A DNA stretch of 64,000 nucleotides, taken from Pseudomonadota bacterium. Lineage in GTDB: Bacteria > Pseudomonadota > Gammaproteobacteria > UBA1113. The stretch covers positions 57,026-121,025 of the forward strand of contig JAJYCX010000003.1 of assembly GCA_021778015.1 (NCBI GenBank), given 5' to 3'. Both the position numbers and the translations under genes were made by a program. Below the pieces are notes generated by a model. That model made no database searches, was not told the DNA's origin, and worked only from the letters and a program-made list of their open reading frames with translations. This document shows, piece by piece, positions 1 through 9,414 of the stretch. Position 1 is the stretch's first letter; the number at the start of each line of letters is the position of its first letter.

Positions 1-96
1 ACGATATTAGCAGATTGGATCTTAGAACATGGCTTGCCAGTACGTTTTCAATTTCAACTGCATAAATATTTATGGGGTAATGTGCCAGGAAAATAA
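1..96 (+). CDS. queE: 7-carboxy-7-deazaguanine synthase QueE, 3' end only
   Basis: The first 31 codons of the window form an open frame that ends in TAA at 94-96. The visible residues include VRFQFQLHKYLWGNVPGK, which matches my memory of the conserved C-terminus of QueE, the radical SAM enzyme that makes 7-carboxy-7-deazaguanine for queuosine and other 7-deazapurines. The radical SAM CxxxCxxC motif lies outside the window, so identification rests on this tail alone. mutH starts two bases after the stop, and its Shine-Dalgarno AGGA lies inside the last queE codons, so the two genes are probably co-transcribed. Confidence 0.72.
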   Translation, partial: TILADWILEHGLPVRFQFQLHKYLWGNVPGK

Positions 97-97
97 T

Positions 98-754
98 ATG
101 AGTATATCTCCCCCGAAAACGGAAGCAGAATTATGGCAACGTGCTGCTGCTATTGCTGATCAGACTTTAGGTGATTTAGCAGCAGCAGTATCTATGACCA
201 TACCTAGCGATTTTCGCCGTCAGAAAGGCTTTATAGGTCAATTATTGGAACGCGTTTTAGGTGCTACAGCAGGTAATCTGTCTAAACCGGATTTTACATA
301 CTTAGGTATAGAATTAAAAACTTTGCCCTTAAATGCCAATGGTCAGCCTAAAGAATCAACCTATGTTAGCATTGTACCTTTGATGGGTAGAGAACCTTTG
401 TCTTGGCAGCATTGCGAGCTTTATCAAAAATTACGCCGTGTTTTATGGGTACCGTATTTTTTTGATAAAACTTTAGAACCGCAGTATTGGCGTTTAAGCG
501 ATCCGATATTATGGTCACCCAGTGTAGAAGAAGAAACTATTTTGCGCGAAGATTGGACTGAATTAATGAGTCGAGTGCAAATGGGGCAATTAGATCAAAT
601 CGATGCGCGCTTAGGACAATACTTACAAATTCGTCCCAAGGCAATGAATGCGAATGTACGCACGCAGGGCATAGGTAGCAATGGCGAATGCGTGCGCACC
701 TCACCACGCGGATTTTATTTACGGACATCGTTTACAGCGAGGATTATTGCTTAA
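98..754 (+). CDS. mutH: DNA mismatch repair endonuclease MutH
   Basis: MutH nicks the unmethylated strand at hemimethylated GATC sites after activation by MutS and MutL. The 218-residue product is close to the usual 229. The catalytic D-x6-E-x-K motif is visible as D65, E72 and K74 in DFTYLGIELKTLP, and the C-terminal LREDWEELM-like and EYLQIRPK-like blocks are also present (LREDWTELM, QYLQIRPK). An upstream in-frame ATG at 29 would overlap queE. I chose ATG 98 because AGGA at 87-90 is well spaced and the protein then aligns with family members. It sits directly downstream of queE. A functional MutH implies that the genome also encodes a Dam-type methylase. Confidence 0.95.
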   Translation: MSISPPKTEAELWQRAAAIADQTLGDLAAAVSMTIPSDFRRQKGFIGQLLERVLGATAGNLSKPDFTYLGIELKTLPLNANGQPKESTYVSIVPLMGREPLSWQHCELYQKLRRVLWVPYFFDKTLEPQYWRLSDPILWSPSVEEETILREDWTELMSRVQMGQLDQIDARLGQYLQIRPKAMNANVRTQGIGSNGECVRTSPRGFYLRTSFTARIIA

Positions 755-780
755 GGATAGAGCTTCCATTATGCGGTCAC

Positions 781-1025
781 ATCCAGGGTTCAGCATTAGA
801 GTTCATTGCGTGACAGGCCCCGGCCAGCTCTGAATTCAAACAACACAGCCCTGGATATAGCCGAATCAAAAAGTTATAAACGGATATGACAAGTTCAAGG
901 CAAAGCGCAATAGTGATGGACGGGTGGCACGTGACAGGAGCCCTCGGCGCGCGCAGGCACGAGCACGACGAGGATGTCACGTGACCGGGCCCGGCCAGCT
1001 TGAGTTATAATGCTGAACCCTGGAT
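781..1025. repeat. MITE-like element with 24-bp inverted ends
   Basis: Positions 781-804 (atccagggttcagcatta...) and the reverse complement of 1002-1025 match at 20 or more of 24 bases. Inside, GTGACAGGCCCCGGCCAGCT at 810-829 is repeated as GTGACCGGGCCCGGCCAGCT at 981-1000, and CCCTGGATATAGCC at 849-862 recurs as CCCTGGATATCGCC at 1018-1031. The interior at about 900-1000 is clearly more GC-rich than the surroundings. No credible gene is present. The right arm overlaps the 3' end of the ZIP transporter gene. Confidence 0.7.
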
Positions 1026-1796
1026 ATCGCCTACCAAACTCACCAGCAATATCAATCCTGCACCTAAGCCATAATATAACCAGCGTTTATAAGACGACGC
1101 ATGCGCTGAGTGATCACAACCGGTTGAAGAATGGCAAATGGCAATGTATAAAAAGGTACCGGCGGCAAGGCTGTTAAAATAACCTTCGAATAAGTCAAAA
1201 TGTTGCTGTTTTACTATAAAGCCTAGATTGCTAGCCAGAATAATACCTATAGGGGTGGCGAGTGCGAGCACGATGAGTAATTGCTTTTGCGACGATGCTT
1301 TAAAATTATAGCGACCTAACACGGTGCCTAAGGCAAAACCTTCTGAGCCTTTGTGCATCAAAATGGCTATGGCCAGCGTTAGAAAATGTTCGTAGTTTGG
1401 GCTTAAACCTAAAGCACAGCCTTCAATCAAGGCATGTAGCGATAAAACTATTAAGATCCAATAAGCAAACCAATGATGTGATTTTTTCTCTCGAATATAA
1501 ATAAGATGGGTAATGCCTTTTTCACAGATCAGCATAAATAAGAAGGAGGCTAAGCCTAGAGCGCTTATGATATATAAGGTTTTCGTGCTTAGAGTGGGGA
1601 CTAAGTCCGTATAAGCTTCAGGTAAGAAGTGCAATAAGGCAATGCCAAAAAAAATACCACGCGAAAGAGATTCAGCAAATATTAAAGACTGTAAGCGCGC
1701 ACCACTATGATAGGCGCGCGCTTTTGAACCGAAGATATAAACGCAGTAAAAAGCGATAATGGCCGCTATATACTGACTAGTGTAAAGACTCCACAC
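1005..1796 (-). CDS. ZIP family divalent metal transporter
   Basis: This is a 263-residue polytopic membrane protein of the ZIP (zinc/iron permease) family, which imports divalent cations such as zinc across the inner membrane. Visible signatures are LLHFLPEA near residue 57, HALIEGCALG in the fourth membrane segment and LMHKGSEGFALG in the fifth. These carry the metal-coordinating His and Glu residues of the family. About eight hydrophobic segments can be counted. It follows the DegQ-type protease on the same strand with a 13-bp gap, so the two are likely one transcript. The last codons (GDIQGSAL and the stop) are supplied by the repeat at 781-1025, so the native C-terminus has been replaced. 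The substrate is not determined. Confidence 0.88.
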   Translation of the reverse strand: MWSLYTSQYIAAIIAFYCVYIFGSKARAYHSGARLQSLIFAESLSRGIFFGIALLHFLPEAYTDLVPTLSTKTLYIISALGLASFLFMLICEKGITHLIYIREKKSHHWFAYWILIVLSLHALIEGCALGLSPNYEHFLTLAIAILMHKGSEGFALGTVLGRYNFKASSQKQLLIVLALATPIGIILASNLGFIVKQQHFDLFEGYFNSLAAGTFLYIAICHSSTGCDHSAHASSYKRWLYYGLGAGLILLVSLVGDIQGSAL

Positions 1797-1809
1797 GGTT
1801 AAGTCTTAG

Positions 1810-3183
1810 CTATCTTTTTAGCAAGACGAATGCCGCACCTGAATCACGCAATATACTGACTAACAATGTTTTATCACTATTTTGACTGTATTTTGCTAGT
1901 TGATCTGTCGTTTGCACCTGATTGTTGCCCACAGTCAAGATGATGTCACCAGGACGCAAGCCTGCTTGCCAAGCTGGAGTATTTTCATCTAAATCGAGGA
2001 TCTGAACTCCTTTAACATGACCATAGCTAGGCACTATCGTATCGTAGTTTTGCAACATCGTACCAAAGAAGAAAGGATCTTGATTGGCCACTTGATTTTG
2101 ATAGGTATCAGGGTTAGCCGATATTAAGGTAATCGTCATCGGCTTACCATTCCTAAGAATACTCAAACTCACATGACTGCCTGAACGCAGTAAGCCTATG
2201 CTATTTTTAACCTGTGATGCCGACCCTACTTTTTCACCATTGACTGCGATGATAACATCGCCTAATTTCAATCCGGCCTTTTCGGCGGGGGATAAAGGAT
2301 TCACCATCGTGATAATAGCGCCTTTAGTCATGTCATCGTGGAAAGCGGCGGCTAATTCTGGGGTGAGGGTTTGCATCATAATGCCGACGATGCCGCGATC
2401 GACCTTACCATATTTAATAATTTGGTTGGCCACACTTTGCGCCATATTAGAAGGTATAGCGAAACCTATACCGACATTGCCGCCGCTAGGCGCTAAAATG
2501 GCGGTATTGATACCGACCAATTCACCCTTGAGATTGATTAGAGCACCACCCGAGTTACCTGGATTAATAGAGGCATCGGTTTGGATAAAATCTTCATAAC
2601 CTTCTATGCCTAAGTCGCTACGGCGTAATGCACTGACTATACCAGAGGTTACCGTTTGGTCTAAGCCATAAGGGTTACCAATAGCAATCACAAAATCGCC
2701 TACTTTGAGCGAGTCGGAATTAGCAAAAGGCAATGCCACTAAATTATTGGCCTTAATTTGTAATACCGCGATATCAGAAAGGGCATCTTTACCTACCAAA
2801 CGTGCTTTGAAACGACGGCCATCGCTTAAAGTAACGTTAAAACTATTATTTTTGTTGACTAAATGCGCATTGGTAATAACATATCCCTTAGAAGCATCGA
2901 TAATCACACCTGAACCTATATTAAAGCCTTTTTCTTCGCGTTTAGGGCTTGGGGTAGCGTTACTATTGCTATTACCTTGCTCTTCGCTCGCATCCATTTT
3001 AGGGGCGGCAGGATTGGTGTTCTTTGCTTCAATATTAACCACTGTGGCCATAACAGGTTGTACAATTTTTGATAATGACGGCAGAGCTTGATTATTGACA
3101 CTGGACGGCAAGCCCGCTTCTAAGCCTAGAGGTGCCAGGGTTAAGGCTAGACAGCTTAAAAACAGTAATTGAGATAATTTCAT
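1810..3183 (-). CDS. degQ: Periplasmic serine endoprotease, DegQ/DegP (HtrA) family
   Basis: The product is a periplasmic quality-control protease and chaperone of 457 residues, the usual DegQ length. A signal peptide spans about residues 1-23, followed by a trypsin-like domain and two PDZ domains (about 260-355 and 370-455). The catalytic triad is H107 (NAHLV), D137 (LSDIAVL) and S211 (GNSGGAL). The LA-loop region is short and rich in Asn, Ser and Pro (about 55-85), which favours DegQ over DegP. The gene lies upstream of the ZIP transporter on the same strand. ATG at 3183 is preceded by GGAGC on the minus strand. I cannot separate degP from degQ with certainty. Confidence 0.93.
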   Translation of the reverse strand: MKLSQLLFLSCLALTLAPLGLEAGLPSSVNNQALPSLSKIVQPVMATVVNIEAKNTNPAAPKMDASEEQGNSNSNATPSPKREEKGFNIGSGVIIDASKGYVITNAHLVNKNNSFNVTLSDGRRFKARLVGKDALSDIAVLQIKANNLVALPFANSDSLKVGDFVIAIGNPYGLDQTVTSGIVSALRRSDLGIEGYEDFIQTDASINPGNSGGALINLKGELVGINTAILAPSGGNVGIGFAIPSNMAQSVANQIIKYGKVDRGIVGIMMQTLTPELAAAFHDDMTKGAIITMVNPLSPAEKAGLKLGDVIIAVNGEKVGSASQVKNSIGLLRSGSHVSLSILRNGKPMTITLISANPDTYQNQVANQDPFFFGTMLQNYDTIVPSYGHVKGVQILDLDENTPAWQAGLRPGDIILTVGNNQVQTTDQLAKYSQNSDKTLLVSILRDSGAAFVLLKR

Positions 3184-3245
3184 AACAGCTCCGTAGTATA
3201 AATAGTAATCAGTATATTATCGTATAGGCATTTTGTATATTCACA

Positions 3246-3356
3246 GCAGTTGATTTTTAGGCGAGGCGCCTAGCTCCCGAGCACCAGGAGTATACTTCAC
3301 AAGTATATGGGTTCTGGTGCAGACGGGCGTAACAACAAAGCCTAAAGGCCAACTGC
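3246..3356. repeat. Hairpin repeat between degQ and ppiD
   Basis: The sequence GCAGTTGATTTTTAGGC at 3246-3262 is matched by its imperfect inverse GCCTAAAGGCCAACTGC at 3340-3356. A second, inner stem is formed by GCACCAG near 3282 and CTGGTGC near 3314. The rest of the 3184-3464 gap shows no gene. Related copies lie near 10640 and 31357, so this is a small dispersed family and not a single terminator. Confidence 0.6.
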
Positions 3357-3464
3357 GAAGAGTACATAAATAGCATTATTGGTGATTTTATGCAAGCCTT
3401 TATTTTTGGCTTACAACCCGGTATGATGTTGCTGCAGTTGAATAACTAAGCGAGCAAAAAGGAT

Positions 3465-5078
3465 ATGTTACAAAGCATTCGTGATAAAACCCAGGGTATA
3501 ATAGCAACGCTCATCGTTGGTTTGGTGGCGCTGACTTTCGCTATTTGGGGCATTCATTATTATCTTGAAGAAAGTAAGAGTACTACCGTCGTCATTCAGG
3601 TAAATAGTGCAAAATTAACCCAAGATAATTTTGATCGCATCTTGCGCCGTGATCAACGCTTATTGTCGCTGACACGTCCAGATACTGAAATGACCGATGT
3701 AGTACAGCAAAAAATACAGAAAATGGCTGTGGACCAATGGGTACAAAAGACTCTGTTAACCCAAGGAGCTAAAAGCATTGGTTTTAGCGTTTCGCCGCAA
3801 ATTCTGCAGCAAACGCTGGCAAGTCTAGATATGTTCCAAGAAAATGGTCAATTTTCACTCGCGTTATATCAACAAAAAATCGATTACATGGGTTATACTC
3901 CTGAAGAATTTCAAAAGAATCTACAAGATCAATTATTAGTAGATCAAGTGGCTTACGGTCTATCCAAAAGTGACTTTGTGCTGCCTAATGAATTGCATCA
4001 AGTCATAGGTACGTTGTATCAAACCCGCGACATAGGTTATGTGTTAATACCGCAAAAATCATTTATCAGCAGTGTGGTCATTAAGCCAGAAGACATTAAA
4101 AACTATTATGCAACCCATCAACAAGACTTCATGGATCCTGAAAAGGTTAAAGTAGAATACTTGCAGATTAAGCCTCAAGATTTAAAGCAACAGATTACGG
4201 TAAGCGACGATAATATCAAAACATTTTATCAAGAACATGCCGATCTGCAAAATAAACCTTTGTCTGAAGTTAAAAACAGCATTAAGGAACGTTTGCAAAA
4301 TCAAAATGCCGATAAATTGATGGCTAGCTTAAGTGATCAACTCGATAGCTTGTCTTACGAAGATCCTACTAGTTTACAACCGGTATCACAAAAGTTACAT
4401 ATTGCCACACAAGTCAGCGATTGGTTAACACGTCAGGATACTTCAGCCAATGCGCCTTTCCCGCCGGCAGTGATACAAGCCGCTTTTAGCAACGATGTGC
4501 TACAACAAGGCTATAACAGTGCGCTGCTTACTTTAAACGATGGCAGTGTGATGGTATTGCGTTTAAAAGCGCATGAAGCGAGTCAAGCGAAACCTTTAGC
4601 GGCTGTGCAAGATCAAATTAAAGCCATTCTAACCGCACAAGCAGCTAAAAAAGCAGCAGTGGCTAAGGGAGATAGTATTCTAAAAGCTTTGCAACAAGGA
4701 CTAGATCCTAAAACCACGGCACAAAAGAATGGTTTTGTATGGCAAGAAGCTTTTAATGCGGCGCGCACTTCCGTCGGATTAAATCCAGAATTGCTAGTCG
4801 CTTTATTCAATGTGTCACTAAATCATAAAGCAAATGAAGCTATTTTGTCAGGACTGGCACTGAGTAATGGCGATTATCTGTTATTGCAGATTAAAGGCGT
4901 GCATCCAGGCGTAGACAGCAGTTTAACCGCTAAAGACAAAACACAATTGGCGCAACAATGGGCAGAATCTTTAGGGCAAATAGATTATGCATTTTACAAT
5001 CGTAGTTTGCGCGATAATGCAAAAATCAAAGTGAATTTACCTAAAAGTGAATCCAATGATGAAGACAATGGGCAGTGA
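3465..5078 (+). CDS. ppiD: PpiD-like periplasmic chaperone lacking a parvulin domain
   Basis: This 537-residue protein has a single N-terminal membrane anchor (about residues 11-33) and a large periplasmic SurA-N-like chaperone region, the layout of PpiD, which assists outer membrane protein folding at the Sec translocon. The N-terminus (LQSIRDKTQGIIATLIVG) and the PEKVKVEYLQI block near 225 fit PpiD. Family members are about 620 residues. Here the parvulin peptidyl-prolyl isomerase domain expected after VSDDNIKTFYQEH (about 246-258) is missing, and the sequence runs straight into KPLSEVKNSIKERL (about 264-277). It therefore probably acts as a chaperone only. AAAAAGGA precedes ATG 3465 at good spacing. 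Confidence 0.88.
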   Translation: MLQSIRDKTQGIIATLIVGLVALTFAIWGIHYYLEESKSTTVVIQVNSAKLTQDNFDRILRRDQRLLSLTRPDTEMTDVVQQKIQKMAVDQWVQKTLLTQGAKSIGFSVSPQILQQTLASLDMFQENGQFSLALYQQKIDYMGYTPEEFQKNLQDQLLVDQVAYGLSKSDFVLPNELHQVIGTLYQTRDIGYVLIPQKSFISSVVIKPEDIKNYYATHQQDFMDPEKVKVEYLQIKPQDLKQQITVSDDNIKTFYQEHADLQNKPLSEVKNSIKERLQNQNADKLMASLSDQLDSLSYEDPTSLQPVSQKLHIATQVSDWLTRQDTSANAPFPPAVIQAAFSNDVLQQGYNSALLTLNDGSVMVLRLKAHEASQAKPLAAVQDQIKAILTAQAAKKAAVAKGDSILKALQQGLDPKTTAQKNGFVWQEAFNAARTSVGLNPELLVALFNVSLNHKANEAILSGLALSNGDYLLLQIKGVHPGVDSSLTAKDKTQLAQQWAESLGQIDYAFYNRSLRDNAKIKVNLPKSESNDEDNGQ

Positions 5079-5123
5079 TATAGTGAGATCTTGATGAAGG
5101 CTTTGTAGTTGCATCAAAGCTTT

Positions 5124-5211
5124 GTCATCCTCGACGAAGTCGGGGCTCCAGTTGCGATTCAAGTTTTTTCTGGATCCCCGACTGCGGCCTCACGGCCTAG
5201 TCGAGGATGAC
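5124..5211. repeat. 88-bp palindromic element, copy between ppiD and recA
   Basis: The element starts GTCATCCTCGACGAAGTCGG and ends with the inverse GGCCTAGTCGAGGATGAC, with an internal CCAG...CTGGATCCCC. It is one of many copies in this window. No LexA-type CTGT-N8-ACAG operator could be found between it and recA. Confidence 0.85.
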
Positions 5212-5296
5212 AACGTTCTAGTTTTGTGATGGATTAAGCTTGATCTCACATCTCGAAGTGTAAACAGGTTAATTTTTTAATATAAAGGGGTTCTAA

Positions 5297-6337
5297 ATGG
5301 ATGATCAAAAATTAAAAGCGCTAAGTGCGGTACGCGATCAAATCGAGCGCCAATTTGGCAAAGGTGCAGTGATGTTATTAGGGGAGCATTCAGATGACCA
5401 TGAAATCGAAACGATTTCTTCGGGCTCCTTGGGTTTGGATATCGCTCTGGGCGGTGGTTTCCCACGCGGGCGTGTAGTTGAAATTTACGGCCCTGAGTCT
5501 TCGGGTAAAACAACGATGACACTACAAGCTATTGCTGAATGTCAAAAGGTAGGTGGGCAAGCCGCTTTCATCGATGCTGAACATGCGATGGATCCAGGTT
5601 ACGCGCTTAAACTAGGCGTGAATGTAAAAGACTTATTAGTGTCACAACCGGATACCGGCGAACAAGCCTTGGAAATTGTAGACATGCTGGTGCGTTCCAA
5701 CGCCGTAGACATTATCGTCATCGATTCGGTAGCGGCCTTAACGCCTAGAGCCGAAATTGAAGGCGAGATGGGCGACCAACACATGGGCTTGCATGCTCGT
5801 TTGATGTCACAAGCCTTGCGTAAGTTAACAGCCAATATCAAACGTTCCAATACCTTGGTTATTTTCATCAACCAAATCCGTATGAAAATTGGTGTTATGT
5901 TTGGTAGTCCAGAAACGACTACGGGTGGTAACGCGCTGAAATTTTATGCTTCAGTACGCTTAGACATACGTCGTACGGGTGCTTTGAAACGTGGCGATGA
6001 AATTTATGGTAACGAAACTAAGGTTAAAGTGGTCAAAAATAAAGTTGCACCACCATTCAAAGTGGCCGAATTCGACATTCTGTATGGCGAAGGCGTTTCT
6101 TATCACGGCGAATTAGTAGACTTAGGTGCCAAACATAAAGTGATTGAAAAGTCTGGTGCTTGGTACAGTTACAATGGCGAACGTATGGGTCAAGGTAAGG
6201 ATAATGTGCGCCAATTCTTGAAAGACAATCCAGCCATCGCCAAAGAGATCGATGCTAAACTACGTTCAGAACTATTAGCACATCCTGAAGCATTGCTGGC
6301 TAGCGATAGTGATGTCGTGGAGGACAGTGAGATCTGA
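5297..6337 (+). CDS. recA: Recombinase RecA
   Basis: RecA forms nucleoprotein filaments on single-stranded DNA, drives strand exchange and stimulates LexA self-cleavage. The 346-residue length is typical. Walker [10 protein letters not shown] is at 65-73, the Walker B strand [12 protein letters not shown] near 140-151, and the L2-region [17 protein letters not shown] near 211-227. The acidic C-terminal tail ([11 protein letters not shown]) is present. AAGGGG lies 7-11 bases before ATG 5297. recX follows with overlapping termini, and alaS follows recX, which is the common gammaproteobacterial arrangement. No obvious SOS box was seen upstream, so LexA control is uncertain. Confidence 0.98.
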   Translation: MDDQKLKALSAVRDQIERQFGKGAVMLLGEHSDDHEIETISSGSLGLDIALGGGFPRGRVVEIYGPESSGKTTMTLQAIAECQKVGGQAAFIDAEHAMDPGYALKLGVNVKDLLVSQPDTGEQALEIVDMLVRSNAVDIIVIDSVAALTPRAEIEGEMGDQHMGLHARLMSQALRKLTANIKRSNTLVIFINQIRMKIGVMFGSPETTTGGNALKFYASVRLDIRRTGALKRGDEIYGNETKVKVVKNKVAPPFKVAEFDILYGEGVSYHGELVDLGAKHKVIEKSGAWYSYNGERMGQGKDNVRQFLKDNPAIAKEIDAKLRSELLAHPEALLASDSDVVEDSEI

Positions 6338-6795
6338 GCACACTAGACGAGGAAGAGTATAAACGGTTACGGCGTGCGGCATTCAATGCTTTGGCACGCC
6401 GTGATCACAGCGTAGATGAGTTAAAGAAAAAGTTATTAAAGAGAAGCGATGACATTGAGCTAGTTAATGCGGTTGTTAATGCACTCATAGCAGATCGCTA
6501 TTTAGATGATGCGCGTTTAACGGAATTACTAACTCAAGCTAAATATAGGCAAGGTTTAGGGCCGGAGCGTATTAAACGTTTACTGCAAAGCAAAGCGCTT
6601 TCTTATGATGATGTATACAACGCTTTTAACGAAAGCGAGTGGCGAGTAGGTTTAGCGATGACCTGGAGCAAACGATTTACTGAAAAACCCAAGGATAATA
6701 AAAGTTACACGCAGCAAGCGCGTTATTTACAATATCGTGGTTTTTCCTTAGAGCAAATTAATCGATTTTTACGAGAAAAACATGAACAGCAATGA
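6334..6795 (+). CDS. recX: Regulatory protein RecX, probable CTG start overlapping recA stop
   Basis: RecX binds RecA filaments and limits RecA activity. The frame carries the family pattern [15 protein letters not shown] followed by three-helix repeats. The only standard-type start, TTG at 6391, would cut off the conserved [17 protein letters not shown] segment. The frame is open upstream to a TGA near 6328, and CTG at 6334 overlaps the recA stop as CTGA. GGAGGA at 6319-6324 sits about nine bases before that CTG. With this start the protein has 153 residues, near the usual length of about 150-165. This suggests translational coupling to recA from a CTG codon. If TTG 6391 is used, the product is 134 residues and lacks its first helix. 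Confidence 0.8.
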   Translation: MSTLDEEEYKRLRRAAFNALARRDHSVDELKKKLLKRSDDIELVNAVVNALIADRYLDDARLTELLTQAKYRQGLGPERIKRLLQSKALSYDDVYNAFNESEWRVGLAMTWSKRFTEKPKDNKSYTQQARYLQYRGFSLEQINRFLREKHEQQ

Positions 6796-9376
6796 ATTAC
6801 GACGAAAATTTTTAGAATATTTTCAAGAACACGACCATACTTTAGTCGCCAGCAGTTCCTTGGTGCCGCATAACGACTCTACCTTATTGTTTGTCAATGC
6901 AGGCATGGTGCAGTTTAAAGATGTTTTTTTAGGTTTAGACAAAAGGCCTTATACACGTGCCTGTTCTTCGCAGACTTGTGTGCGTGCTGGGGGTAAACAC
7001 AATGATTTAGATAATGTAGGTTACACTGCCAGGCACCATACCTTTTTTGAAATGTTGGGTAATTTTAGTTTTGGTGATTATTTTAAACGCGAAGCCATTT
7101 ATTATGCCTGGAATTTTTTAACCAAGGTATTGCATTTGCCTGCAGAAAAATTGTGGGTGACTGTGTTTGAAGAAGATACGGAAGCCGCTTCTATTTGGTT
7201 AAATGAATTAAAAATCGATCCTAAGCGGTTTTCACGTTGTGGTAAAGAAGATAACTTCTGGTCTATGGGCGATACAGGACCTTGCGGGCCTTGTTCTGAA
7301 ATATTTTACGATCACGGTGAAGCTATTTTCGGCGGTCCTCCAGGCACTGCGGATGCCGATGGCGATCGCTATGTAGAAATATGGAATATGGTCTTTATGC
7401 AATACGACCGCCAAGCGTCGGGCGAATTACAACCATTGCCTAAGCCTTCGGTGGATACCGGTATGGGCCTAGAGCGCATTTCAGCGGTGATGCAAGGCGT
7501 GCACAATAATTATGACACCGATTTATTTGTGCCGTTGATTAAAGCCATTGCCGAAAAAGCGCATTGCGGGGATTTAACGAATACTTCCTTACGTGTTATT
7601 GCCGATCACATACGATCGTGTTCTTTCTTGGTTGCCGATGGCGTTATTCCTAGCAACGAAGGCCGCGGTTATGTGCTGCGACGTATTATACGCCGAGCAG
7701 TGCGTCATGGTCATGCATTAGGTTTAACGGAACCTTTCTTCTATAGTTTAGTTCCTACCTTGGTGAGCATTTTGGGTGAAGCCTATCCTAAAATAGTATT
7801 ACAACAAGAGCAGATTGCGCGCACCTTAAAACAGGAAGAAGAGCAATTTAGCCGCACCTTAGAACAAGGCATGCGTTTATTGGAACAGGAAATTTCTAAA
7901 TTAAGCGGGCAGTGCATTCCGGGCAGTATTATTTTCAAATTATATGATACCTATGGTTTTCCACCTGATTTAACGGCGGATATCGCTCGGGAGCGCGGCT
8001 TGCATTTGGATATGGAAGGTTTTGAAGAAGAAATGACCAAACAACGTGAATTATCTTCCAAAGCCAGCCAATTTAGTTTTGATTATCATGGAAAACTTGC
8101 TTTTGAAGACAAAACTAATTTTACGGGTTATGAATCATTGGCAGACAGCGCAGAAATTATTGGTTTTGTGTTTGAAGGCAAAAAAGTCGATATTCTAAAA
8201 GCAGGTCAGAAAGGCGCGGTTATTTTATCGCATACACCTTTTTATGCTGAAAGCGGCGGCCAGGTCGGTGATCAGGGTGTTTTATTGCATAACAACGAAG
8301 AATTCATCGTCGAAGACACGCAAAAGCAGGGTAGTAGTATCGTGCATTTCGGCCATTTAAAACAGGGCGAATGGAAGTTGGGGCTAAGGGTGAATGCTAA
8401 GGTCGATAGCACGTTGCGACGCGCCACCGCACGTAATCACACGGCTACGCACTTATTACATGCCGTGTTGCAAAAAATATTAGGCAAAGAAGTGGTGCAA
8501 AAAGGTTCGTTGGTCGCACCTGATCGCTTGCGGTTTGATTTTTCTTATAGTAAAGCATTATCACCTGAAATATTGCAGCAGATTGAAGAAAAAGTAAATG
8601 CAGAAATTTTGAATAATACCTTGGTGGAAACACATCAAATGAATGCCGAAGAAGCCATCAAAGGCGGTGCCATGGCTTTATTTGGTGAAAAATACGATGA
8701 AGTGGTACGAGTATTACAGATCGGCGATTTTTCTAAAGAGTTGTGTGGTGGTACGCATGTCAGCCGTAGTGGCGATATAGGCTTGTTTAAGATCATCGCT
8801 GAAACCGGCATTGCTGCGGGCATTCGCCGTATCGAAGCAATCACCGGTATGGCTGCATGGCAGTGGGTAAATATGTTGAGTCAAGATTTTAACGCAATAT
8901 GCGATGTGATTAAAATTCAAAAAGACGATGCCGTAACGCGTGCAAAACAACAGGTAGAGCGTTGGAAGAAACTGGAAAAGAATTTAGAAAAATCCGAAAG
9001 CCAATTGGCTTTGTTAAAGAGTCGCGATTTATTATCGCATGTAGAAAAAATGGATTCCGTGCAATACCTCTGCAGCGATGTAGGCCAGGTCGATCCCAAA
9101 ACCTTACGTGAAATGTTAATTCAAATTCAATCTACGTTAGAACGCAGTATTGTGGTATTAGCCAGCGTATATGAAGATAAAGTGCATTTAGTGGTGGGTG
9201 TGAGCACTCCCTTAAGTGATAAAGTCCATGCAGGCCAATTGGTAGGCTTTCTCGCCGAAAAATTAGGCGGCAAAGGCGGCGGTCGTGCTGATATGGCCCA
9301 GGCTGCGGGCAATGATGTTAGTCAGTTAAAAACCGTGCTGGGATTGGCGAAAGAATGGGTTCGCCCCCAAATATGA
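6782..9376 (+). CDS. alaS: Alanyl-tRNA synthetase
   Basis: AlaRS charges tRNA-Ala and edits mischarged Ser and Gly. The 864-residue protein has the class II catalytic core at the N-terminus (LRRKFLEYF, FVNAGMVQFKDVFLG, ARHHTFFEMLGNFSFGDYFK), the tRNA-recognition region, and an editing domain with the zinc motif HTATHLLH near 554 and CGGTH near 654. A C-terminal coiled-coil and the glycine-rich GGKGGGRADMAQA segment complete it. ATG 6782 lies inside the last codons of recX (14-bp overlap), so translation is probably coupled to recX. Nothing looks truncated. Confidence 0.98.
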   Translation: MNSNELRRKFLEYFQEHDHTLVASSSLVPHNDSTLLFVNAGMVQFKDVFLGLDKRPYTRACSSQTCVRAGGKHNDLDNVGYTARHHTFFEMLGNFSFGDYFKREAIYYAWNFLTKVLHLPAEKLWVTVFEEDTEAASIWLNELKIDPKRFSRCGKEDNFWSMGDTGPCGPCSEIFYDHGEAIFGGPPGTADADGDRYVEIWNMVFMQYDRQASGELQPLPKPSVDTGMGLERISAVMQGVHNNYDTDLFVPLIKAIAEKAHCGDLTNTSLRVIADHIRSCSFLVADGVIPSNEGRGYVLRRIIRRAVRHGHALGLTEPFFYSLVPTLVSILGEAYPKIVLQQEQIARTLKQEEEQFSRTLEQGMRLLEQEISKLSGQCIPGSIIFKLYDTYGFPPDLTADIARERGLHLDMEGFEEEMTKQRELSSKASQFSFDYHGKLAFEDKTNFTGYESLADSAEIIGFVFEGKKVDILKAGQKGAVILSHTPFYAESGGQVGDQGVLLHNNEEFIVEDTQKQGSSIVHFGHLKQGEWKLGLRVNAKVDSTLRRATARNHTATHLLHAVLQKILGKEVVQKGSLVAPDRLRFDFSYSKALSPEILQQIEEKVNAEILNNTLVETHQMNAEEAIKGGAMALFGEKYDEVVRVLQIGDFSKELCGGTHVSRSGDIGLFKIIAETGIAAGIRRIEAITGMAAWQWVNMLSQDFNAICDVIKIQKDDAVTRAKQQVERWKKLEKNLEKSESQLALLKSRDLLSHVEKMDSVQYLCSDVGQVDPKTLREMLIQIQSTLERSIVVLASVYEDKVHLVVGVSTPLSDKVHAGQLVGFLAEKLGGKGGGRADMAQAAGNDVSQLKTVLGLAKEWVRPQI

Positions 9377-9414
9377 CCACCATAAAATAATTATTAACGA
9401 GGAGTATGCTAAAA

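Noticed and set aside
2705-3091. Long open frame antisense to the DegQ gene
   Set aside because: It lies wholly inside a gene with an intact catalytic triad, and the translation has no motif or ribosome binding site of its own.
5212-5296. LexA-type SOS box upstream of recA
   Set aside because: No CTGT-N8-ACAG palindrome could be found between the repeat element and the recA start.
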